This document shows positions 32,229 to 38,889 of a DNA stretch of 38,889 nucleotides, in pieces. How positions within the stretch are numbered: position 1 is the stretch's first letter; the number at the start of each line of letters is the position of its first letter. The translations under genes were made by a program, and so were the position numbers. The stretch is taken from positions 1-38,889 of the forward strand of contig DATFLY010000058.1 in the NCBI GenBank assembly GCA_035267185.1. Direction: 5' to 3'. Source of the stretch: JAUIBE01 sp035267185 (GTDB taxonomy: Bacteria > Pseudomonadota > Gammaproteobacteria > Xanthomonadales > SZUA-36). The notes below the pieces were generated by a model that saw only the letters and a list, made by a program, of their open reading frames with translations, was not told the DNA's origin and made no database searches.

Positions 32229-34121
32229 ATGAAAACCCTGGTCCTGATATCAACGATGCTGTTCTGCGCAGCGATCGCAGCTGAAGAGCTGGGATTCGAG
32301 ATCAGGGGCCTGGACAGTGCATTGCTCAACAATGCACTGGCCAACATCGCGAACCTGGACATTTCCGAAGGAGAAACGATAAGCCAGCGCCGAATCGACA
32401 GATTCAGGCTGGAATCTCAGCAGCGAGTCCTGGACTCACTCAAACCATACGGTTACTACAATGCCCAGGTTACAACGCAAGTTATTAAAGACAACGATAC
32501 CCGGTCAACCATTGTGCTGGAGGTCAAAAAAGGCCCCCCTGTGATTGTCAGGAAAGCTGATATCAGGGTCGATGGACCGGGTGTCGATTTCCCCGAGATT
32601 CAGGATTGGCTGAAGGAATGGCCGCTTCCCGAGGGTGCGGTTTTGAACCAGAGCCTTTGGGAGAACGCCAAACAGCTGGCACTGGACCGGCTCGATTACA
32701 ATGGATACCTCAGCGCTCAATACACAGAGCATCGGATCGAAGTAGACCTCGACAGTAACGAGGCTGTGTTGGCGCTGGCCCTTGATACCGGTCCCCGTGC
32801 AACCCTGGGTGAAGTCAGATTCGAGCAGGACGTGGTACGTCCACTGTACCTGCAACAATTGGTGCGATTCGATCCAGGCCAGCCTTATGATGGCTGGTTG
32901 ATCGAAAGACTTCGTTTTGATCTTTGGAAAACAGGCTTTTTTTCCACCATCGACGTGCTTGAAGAGCGAGACCTCGAAGCGGACCCGCCGGTTGTCAATT
33001 TGAATGCCAGACTGGAAGCCCGCAACCGGGATACCTGGCAAAGCTCACTGGGTGTCGGCAGCGATACCGAAATCAGGGGCCAGCTGAACTGGGACAGGCA
33101 CTGGTTATCCGATCGGGGTGACAGTCTTGGAATGGGGCTGGGCTGGCAGCAACGCGATGATCGTTTTCTGTTTCGCACCAACTACCGGCTACCCAGGGGC
33201 TCAAGTCGCCGATCCTACTGGATTGCGGAAACACTCTACCGGGATGAAAATCAGGACTTCCAGGTAAGCCCTGAAGACCAGCCGGGCCAGATCATCGACC
33301 TGACAACCGGTGACCTGGAAACCTACTTGTTCAAGGGTGGCATTCTGAACATCAGGGATATTCGGGACGGCTACCAGCAAATCAACGAAACCTGGTTTGT
33401 GCAGTATCTTCGCGAGAATGTTCGATATGACGTCCCCGATCTGCCAGTCGATGTGACAGGCCAACCGTTATCAACCGACAGTAATCGTATTTTCAGTGAT
33501 GACAACAGCTCTGTTGCATTTGGCGTTGAATGGGACTGGCCGGTCATCAACGGACAGGGTTTTGAAACAACCGGCCACCATGAAAGGCTGCAAATGTTTA
33601 CCGCCAATGACATCTGGGGGTCATTTAGGGACTTCAACCAGATCTATTTTTCAACACGCTGGAATTTCATGGCCGCCGAACGAATCAAAATCCTGCTGAG
33701 AGCTGAATTGGGTTATTCGGACGCCGAGGTCGATGAGTTTGACCTGACCATTGATGATCAGGTCATCAATATATCGCTGACTGAACTTCCCAATTTCTAT
33801 CGCTTTCGGGCCGGTGGCAGCCAAAGCGTACGCGGCTACTCATTTGAAAGCCTTAGCAATAATGGCATCGGCTCCAACAATCTGATCACTTTCAGTGCGG
33901 AAGCTGAATGGCTGTTCCGGGAAAATTGGTCCCTGGCCACTTTTTACGATGTCGGTAACGCATTCAATGACTGGGACGAAACCAGTCTTAAAAGTGGTGC
34001 TGGTTTTGGCATACGATGGTATTCAATCGCTGGCGCTGTAAGACTCGACTTCGCGAGCGGCCTCGATCTTCCCGATGATCCCTGGCGAATCCACTTCACC
34101 CTGGGAGTTCCGTTGCTATGA
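32229..34121 (+). CDS. tamA: Outer-membrane translocation and assembly module protein TamA
   Basis: This is a 630-residue Omp85-family outer-membrane protein. A signal peptide (MKTLVLISTMLFCAAIAAEE) is followed by about three POTRA domains (residues ~22-255; e.g. GLDSALLNNALANIANLD, VLNQSLWENAKQLALDRLD, GWLIERLRFDLWKTGFFSTI). A 16-strand barrel region then starts at about residue 275 (WQSSLGVGSDTEIRG). The conserved Omp85 motif is seen as GGSQSVRGYSFESL, and the protein ends in a barrel strand (IHFTLGVPLL). TamA with TamB is implicated in outer-membrane protein insertion and phospholipid transfer. I start at the ATG at 32229, which begins the signal peptide, not the GTG 15 bp before. Its stop overlaps the tamB start (ATGA). 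Confidence 0.93.
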   Translation: MKTLVLISTMLFCAAIAAEELGFEIRGLDSALLNNALANIANLDISEGETISQRRIDRFRLESQQRVLDSLKPYGYYNAQVTTQVIKDNDTRSTIVLEVKKGPPVIVRKADIRVDGPGVDFPEIQDWLKEWPLPEGAVLNQSLWENAKQLALDRLDYNGYLSAQYTEHRIEVDLDSNEAVLALALDTGPRATLGEVRFEQDVVRPLYLQQLVRFDPGQPYDGWLIERLRFDLWKTGFFSTIDVLEERDLEADPPVVNLNARLEARNRDTWQSSLGVGSDTEIRGQLNWDRHWLSDRGDSLGMGLGWQQRDDRFLFRTNYRLPRGSSRRSYWIAETLYRDENQDFQVSPEDQPGQIIDLTTGDLETYLFKGGILNIRDIRDGYQQINETWFVQYLRENVRYDVPDLPVDVTGQPLSTDSNRIFSDDNSSVAFGVEWDWPVINGQGFETTGHHERLQMFTANDIWGSFRDFNQIYFSTRWNFMAAERIKILLRAELGYSDAEVDEFDLTIDDQVINISLTELPNFYRFRAGGSQSVRGYSFESLSNNGIGSNNLITFSAEAEWLFRENWSLATFYDVGNAFNDWDETSLKSGAGFGIRWYSIAGAVRLDFASGLDLPDDPWRIHFTLGVPLL

Positions 34122-37100
34122 AACGCTGGCTGATCCGCTCCCTGTTGTTCATTCCTGCTTTCCTGATTGCCGCTTGCGCGATGATCTGGGTGTGGGTGTG
34201 GCACACCCAATCGGGGGCAGAGTGGGTCTGGCAACAGGCACAACAGCAAATTTTACGAGTTTCCCCCGAAGCCACGCTCGACGGAAAGCTTAAAGGAACG
34301 CTCGGGGGCGAACTGCGAATGACATCGGTCGCATACCGTGACGAATATGTCGATGCCAGGGCAGAGGAAGCCACGTTAAAGGTCAGCCTGAGCTTTTTTC
34401 CCCCTGGCATTGAAAGTGCCAGCCTGGGCCTGAACGATGTCGACCTTGAAATTTTTGAGTATCAAGATGACCAGAAGGACCGGGCTTCAGAAAACCCCCT
34501 TGATCTGAAACTGCCCTGGCCAGTGACTGTGGATGACCTTGCGATCCGGAACCTGAATTTCAGTCGCGGAGATTTTTCCCAAAATGTGCATGACATTCAG
34601 GCCAGTCTCACGTGGCATCAATCGCTTGCTTTGAATGTAACGACTTTGGAAACCAAAGAAATTTCCGGTGTGCTGAACATCCAGGCCGGGCTTGTTGAGC
34701 CGTTTGCATTCGAATCCGGCCTGAAGGTGAATCGCCTCACCACGCCAGATTCTTTTCGTGAACAAGCACCCTGGATTCCTGAAAACATTGATGTCCAGGC
34801 GAGCGTGACCGGCACAGTCAACAACATAGACATTGCAGGTGCGCTGCTGTGGCCCGACTGGCTACCGGTTGGTGAGTTCAGTGGCAATGTAAATTTCGAT
34901 GACTCCCTGACCTGGAGTCTCGAGCTGATGGCTGCTGGTGCAGAACTGCCAGGACGCTGGGTCAAGCGCACCATCGGCACCGGGATTCAGGATCTATCGG
35001 AAAATCTAAACTTCAGATCGATCAGCCTCATCGCCAGCGGCAATGAAGCAGGCTTCGAACTGAATGGCGAAACAGCGCTTCAAGCTCCCTGGATTAAGTC
35101 GGAAAAAATAGCGCTCGTCGCTTCTGGCACTTACTCCGGCCTGGAAAGCTGGTCGCTCAGGGGCGATGCTGAAATCAGCGCTGCTGAATGGCCATCCGGG
35201 CGGATTGATTTCGCGGCGCTCGGCAGCGATAAGGACCTGAGTCTGAATCTGACAGCGCCTCATCTGTTCGGCGGTTCCCTCGAACTTGATGCACAGACGC
35301 TTATCCCGGATGGCAATCGCTGGACGGCCAGCATCAGGTCACAAAGTGTCGCTGTTCCGCCTTTGCTGCAAGCACTCAGGCCGCATCTTGATGAGGATCT
35401 TATCAACCAGCTGGACCTGGCCGTTGAGTTGCTGGGGGCCGAATCCCTGGATGCTGAAATAGATGCAAACGGCAGCCAGGATCCATTGGCGGTTACGCTG
35501 GACATTCATCATCTCACCACTGACGGCGGCAGCCGATCTGTGACAGCCAATGGAAAGCTTGACTTTGACCAGTCAGGCAGCAGGACGAGCGGCCTGACGA
35601 TTGCTTCACGCGGATCTTCTGTTCAGATTGCGGGACAACTGAACTCTGAACCGTCAGCAGAGATTGAATTCGCGATTGTCGACCTGGGGGATATCTTTCC
35701 GGAAACAAAAGGATCACTCCAGGGGAGAGCTTTCTACCGACACGACCCAGGACAGGGTTTTAACAATGATCGGGTACGTGGAAACATTGAGGGTCAAGCG
35801 CTTGAGGCATTTGGCTGGAAGGTCGGTCAGCTGCGTATCTCCGAAATGGATTACGAAGGCATAGCCGCTTCATACTCTGTATTTGATTCCGTCGAACATG
35901 ATCCGCCGTTGGAATTGAGCATTGACCTTGAGAATATTGAAGGCCCGGCAGGCACTTTTCCCTCAGCGTTTGCCCTGCTGGCCGGAAGGCTGGATGACCT
36001 GGCATTGGTCGCACAGGCCGAGACGCAGGAATCCATGATGCTGGCAGAACTTACCGGCGGCAATGTCGGTCAGTCTTTCGAGATTTGGCAGGGTACCCTC
36101 CATGGGCTTGAGGTTCATCCAGCCCTGGGACCATCCTGGACGCTGCAGGAACCGGCACAAATTGCATACCGTGATGGTTACACGGCTGAGGCAGTTTGTC
36201 TTGAGACCAGCGGCGAGGCAAGCCTGTGTATTGATGCAGAGCGTAATGCAATGGGCGGGGAAAAGGGGCGGGTGATCATCAGTTTGCTACCCCCGAATCT
36301 GATCGGACCCCCGGCGGAATGGCCAATGACCTTTTCACAGCGGATCAGTGGCGAGATGACCTGGCAACGTTCTGATGACCTGCCGCTGTCAGCGCAGGTG
36401 GACCTTTCCATCAGTGAAGGCGAAGTGATCAACGAGGCTGACAATTTCGTGCTTGTCAAAACCGGAGAGAGCACTCTGAGCTTCAACCTGGAAGAAGGAA
36501 GCCTGACATCGGGCACCCTTGATATTCCTCTCAATTCCGGCGTCATCGACATCGACTTCGCGCTGGAGGATATCCTGCAGGGCACTGACAGCCCCATTGA
36601 TGGAAGGATTCGGGTAGACCTCAACAATCTCGAAGCATTGTCGGTCCTTGTGCCGCGCCTGGCCCAGGTGTCCGGTTCATTGTCACTGGATCTGAAACTG
36701 AGCGGCTCGGGGCAGGACCCATACCTCAGCGGCACAACCACTCTGACCAACGGACGCATGTACCTGGTCGCAACCGGTCTGCGACTGAGTGACGTTGAAC
36801 TCACCGGCGAGCTCGACACAGAAAACCAGTTGCGCCTTGATGGTTCATTCCTGGCTGGAAAAGGCAACGGCAGCCTTCAGGCCACGGTAGACGTCAGCGA
36901 GCCGTTACACCCGACTTTTGACGCGCGCCTGGTTGGTGAAGGGATGCGGCTGGTGAACACCCCGGAGATTCAACTCATTGCCGACAGTGATGTCAGCTTC
37001 AGTTGGTCGGCAGATGAGTCTTTGAACATCCTTGGAACGGTGCATGTTCCTTCGGCCAGGTTTGCGCCGCAATACCTGCCAAGCGATACCGCCTCTGAAA

Positions 37101-37756
37101 GCCCGGATGTCATCCTTATCTCCAATGGAGAGCCGATTGAAAGTGCCCAGGTCGAACCATCGAAAATGAAAATATTTGGTGACCTTGCTGTTTCGCTTGG
37201 TGACGATGTGGTCATCGACCTTGACCTGGCGCGTGCCAAAGCAACTGGTTCGACAATGTTCAGCTGGCGCGGGGAGAACCTGCCAATCGCTAATGGTGAA
37301 TACAACCTCAGGGGCGACATCCAGGCCTATGGTCAGACACTGGAAATCACGCGTGCCTCGGTGCGATATCCCAATGTCCCGGCCAGCAATCCATTGATCG
37401 ACGTTCGTGCGGAAAGGACCATTTTCGGAAACTCCCTGATACAGAAGGCAGGTGTTTTGGTCAGTGGCACCCTTCAAAGACCACAAACAGAGCCATATAC
37501 GGTGCCGGCAACCGACGCTGACCGCGCACGAGCACTGTTGATTACCGGTAGCGATTTTGACTATGAGCAGGGAGTAGGAGCCGTCAATGTAGGTGCTTAC
37601 ATCGCGCCCAAACTCTATCTTAGCTATGGCGTTGGCCTGTTCGAAGAAGGCAATGTGTTTACTGCGCGATATGAACTCAGACGTAACTTTGGCGTCAAGG
37701 CGACATCAGGTCAGGATGAGACGGGTATTGATTTCAACTACACCATCGAAAGATAA
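34118..37756 (+). CDS. tamB: Translocation and assembly module subunit TamB (AsmA-like, DUF490)
   Basis: This is a 1212-residue protein anchored in the inner membrane by an N-terminal helix (LIRSLLFIPAFLIAACAMIW). A very long beta-rich periplasmic part of the AsmA/TamB/VPS13-like groove type follows. The C-terminal DUF490/TamB domain (about residues 880-1212) contains GTTTLTNGRMYLVATGLRLS, FAPQYLPSD, GEYNLRGDIQAYGQTLEITR and ends YELRRNFGVKATSG...GIDFNYTIE. E. coli TamB has 1259 residues, so this is full length. It is translationally coupled to tamA by a 4-bp overlap and would bridge the periplasm to TamA, now thought to carry lipids to the outer membrane. A 62-bp AT-rich gap separates it from the next gene. 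Confidence 0.93.
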   Translation: MKRWLIRSLLFIPAFLIAACAMIWVWVWHTQSGAEWVWQQAQQQILRVSPEATLDGKLKGTLGGELRMTSVAYRDEYVDARAEEATLKVSLSFFPPGIESASLGLNDVDLEIFEYQDDQKDRASENPLDLKLPWPVTVDDLAIRNLNFSRGDFSQNVHDIQASLTWHQSLALNVTTLETKEISGVLNIQAGLVEPFAFESGLKVNRLTTPDSFREQAPWIPENIDVQASVTGTVNNIDIAGALLWPDWLPVGEFSGNVNFDDSLTWSLELMAAGAELPGRWVKRTIGTGIQDLSENLNFRSISLIASGNEAGFELNGETALQAPWIKSEKIALVASGTYSGLESWSLRGDAEISAAEWPSGRIDFAALGSDKDLSLNLTAPHLFGGSLELDAQTLIPDGNRWTASIRSQSVAVPPLLQALRPHLDEDLINQLDLAVELLGAESLDAEIDANGSQDPLAVTLDIHHLTTDGGSRSVTANGKLDFDQSGSRTSGLTIASRGSSVQIAGQLNSEPSAEIEFAIVDLGDIFPETKGSLQGRAFYRHDPGQGFNNDRVRGNIEGQALEAFGWKVGQLRISEMDYEGIAASYSVFDSVEHDPPLELSIDLENIEGPAGTFPSAFALLAGRLDDLALVAQAETQESMMLAELTGGNVGQSFEIWQGTLHGLEVHPALGPSWTLQEPAQIAYRDGYTAEAVCLETSGEASLCIDAERNAMGGEKGRVIISLLPPNLIGPPAEWPMTFSQRISGEMTWQRSDDLPLSAQVDLSISEGEVINEADNFVLVKTGESTLSFNLEEGSLTSGTLDIPLNSGVIDIDFALEDILQGTDSPIDGRIRVDLNNLEALSVLVPRLAQVSGSLSLDLKLSGSGQDPYLSGTTTLTNGRMYLVATGLRLSDVELTGELDTENQLRLDGSFLAGKGNGSLQATVDVSEPLHPTFDARLVGEGMRLVNTPEIQLIADSDVSFSWSADESLNILGTVHVPSARFAPQYLPSDTASESPDVILISNGEPIESAQVEPSKMKIFGDLAVSLGDDVVIDLDLARAKATGSTMFSWRGENLPIANGEYNLRGDIQAYGQTLEITRASVRYPNVPASNPLIDVRAERTIFGNSLIQKAGVLVSGTLQRPQTEPYTVPATDADRARALLITGSDFDYEQGVGAVNVGAYIAPKLYLSYGVGLFEEGNVFTARYELRRNFGVKATSGQDETGIDFNYTIER

Positions 37757-37818
37757 CCCAAAATAGAAGAAATAAAAGACGAAATAATAACCACCCGCAC
37801 TCGGTCATTATCCAGGTC

Positions 37819-38871
37819 ATGAAAATCACCCGTGTTGCCATCACTGCGGCCATCTGCGCTGCGGCTGTTTATTTTTCTGCGCCTGCATTCGGCGCAGACA
37901 AACTACATTCGCCGAATTGGGACGCCACGCTTGCCACTCAGGCAGCCAGTCTGCCGGCCGGGCAGGCGCAACTGCAGGACCTTTTCAGCCTGGTTCGCGC
38001 TTCAGATAAAACGGCCCTTGGCAGTCGCCTGGATCAGGTCATCAGGGGCGGATCCCTGTCCCAGCCAGTCCGGGACGCGGTTTTATTCAACTTCACAATC
38101 GGGCTGGCAGATTTCGATGAAATCGATACTGAGATCATTGATCAGCTGCGGACAGTTGAACCCATGGTCTGGGTGTCTCATGAAGAGCGTGCAGGTGTTG
38201 GTGTCCCATTGTTCAATATCGCTGGCGCAGCCGAGGGCATTTACCAGCTGCAGGCGCGGCGCTCTGCAGTGGATATGTCGAAGGCCAGGCTCGGCGAATC
38301 TCCCATGGGATGGGTAGAGGCATTCCTGGATGCGGACAGCGCCCAACGCAAAGGCTTTGTCGATTCCCTGGCAGAAGCATCCAGTACCGAACTGGAAGGC
38401 GTGATGAACCAAAGCCTGCAGCAACTGGCTGCAGCCAGTGAGCTCACCCCGGTGGCGGGCAAATCTGCTTTACTCCTTGGTGATGTCGAGGCACTGCAGC
38501 AGGTCATTCAGAATGGAAGCGGCGCTGATCTTGCCCGAATCATTGAAACTGCTGGTGCAACACTTTCCCGTCAGGATGCATTCGCCCTGCTGGAGCATGC
38601 GGTTGCGCATGCCTCTGCGGTTAATGCTTCACTGGCCATTAGCCAGTTGTTTGAGTCAGTTGAAACAATGCCCGAGGCGAACGAATTGCTTTTCAGCAAA
38701 CTCGCCGATGCTGCACTTGGATCAACTGCTGCCCTGACACTGGCCAGAAGTAACTCGGCGGATACCCGGGAACGGCTTCAGGAACTGGCACAGGAAAATG
38801 AAGGCCTGGCACCTGCCAGGGCACGCCTTGCGCTTGAGATGGCTTCAACCAGGGCGGGTGCGGAAAGATGA
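37819..38871 (+). CDS. Secreted alpha-helical protein, unknown function
   Basis: This is a 350-residue protein with a signal peptide (MKITRVAITAAICAAAVYF, cleavage near AFGADK). The rest is almost entirely predicted amphipathic helix, rich in Ala, Leu, Glu and Gln. Helical pairs such as TLSRQDAFALLEHAVAHASA and NELLFSKLADAALGSTAALT suggest a HEAT-like repeat solenoid. I do not recognise a family. The N-terminal third (LSQPVRDAVLFNFTIGLADF, EPMVWVSHEERAGVGVPLFN) is less repetitive. It is preceded by 62 bp after tamB and has no clear Shine-Dalgarno. Its stop overlaps the start of another gene at the window edge, so it is the first of at least two coupled genes for extracytoplasmic proteins. Confidence 0.75.
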   Translation: MKITRVAITAAICAAAVYFSAPAFGADKLHSPNWDATLATQAASLPAGQAQLQDLFSLVRASDKTALGSRLDQVIRGGSLSQPVRDAVLFNFTIGLADFDEIDTEIIDQLRTVEPMVWVSHEERAGVGVPLFNIAGAAEGIYQLQARRSAVDMSKARLGESPMGWVEAFLDADSAQRKGFVDSLAEASSTELEGVMNQSLQQLAAASELTPVAGKSALLLGDVEALQQVIQNGSGADLARIIETAGATLSRQDAFALLEHAVAHASAVNASLAISQLFESVETMPEANELLFSKLADAALGSTAALTLARSNSADTRERLQELAQENEGLAPARARLALEMASTRAGAER

Positions 38872-38889
38872 AAGCATCCACACTCATTC
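38868..38889 (+). CDS. Start of a further gene (truncated by window end)
   Basis: An ATG at 38868 overlaps the stop of the preceding gene (ATGA) and has GGAAAG immediately upstream. The visible residues are MKASTLI, consistent with the start of a signal peptide. Nothing more can be said from seven codons. Confidence 0.4.

Noticed and set aside
1..38889. tRNA, rRNA or insertion-sequence genes.
   Set aside because: I saw no cloverleaf, rRNA-like segment or transposase coding sequence on reading the window; a dedicated tRNA search was not possible.

Overview
The window looks like chromosomal DNA of a gammaproteobacterium that makes anoxygenic photosynthetic antenna. It carries a light-harvesting 2 (LH2) operon, TamA/TamB, an AlgZ/AlgR-like LytS/LytTR pair, E. 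coli-type cysJIH/cysB/cysG and purK/purE, and REP-type palindromes. No reaction-centre (puf/puh), bacteriochlorophyll (bch) or carotenoid (crt) gene is present here, so phototrophy is inferred from the antenna operon alone. The exact lineage (purple sulfur bacterium or aerobic anoxygenic phototroph) cannot be read from the window.

Left part (1-10.9 kb): the end of a TPR/peptidoglycan-binding protein, a DUF1993 protein, a secreted leucine-rich-repeat protein, a periplasmic dienelactone-hydrolase-like enzyme divergent from an AraC regulator, a Na/Pi cotransporter, and two secreted DUF1254/DUF1214 proteins on the opposite strand. Beyond those lies a 318-bp internal fragment of the cotransporter gene, about 96.5% identical to the intact copy. 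Then come a TetR regulator and a small membrane protein.

Photosynthetic part (10.9-14.7 kb, minus strand): pucB and pucA, two genes of about 50 codons for the LH2 beta and alpha apoproteins; a 202-residue unrecognised protein with repeated short motifs; the PucC-family antenna assembly transporter; and a peptide deformylase variant directly after pucC. Upstream of pucB is a perfect TGT-N12-ACA palindrome and a second half-matching copy exactly 8 bp away, which is the arrangement known for PpsR/CrtJ repressors.

Sulfur part (14.7-21.9 kb): cysJ-cysI-cysH are translationally coupled and divergent from the antenna operon. They face a CysB-like LysR regulator, and siroheme synthase cysG is divergent from that regulator. 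Between cysH and cysB lie two long perfect hairpins with unrelated stems but a shared, oppositely oriented loop of about 50 nt.

Right part (22-38.9 kb): an N-terminal remnant of a DUF6090-like membrane protein, a lipoprotein with predicted propeller fold, purK-purE, a LytS-type kinase with its LytTR regulator, a REP cluster, an RND permease with its fusion protein, then tamA-tamB, a secreted helical protein and the first codons of another gene.
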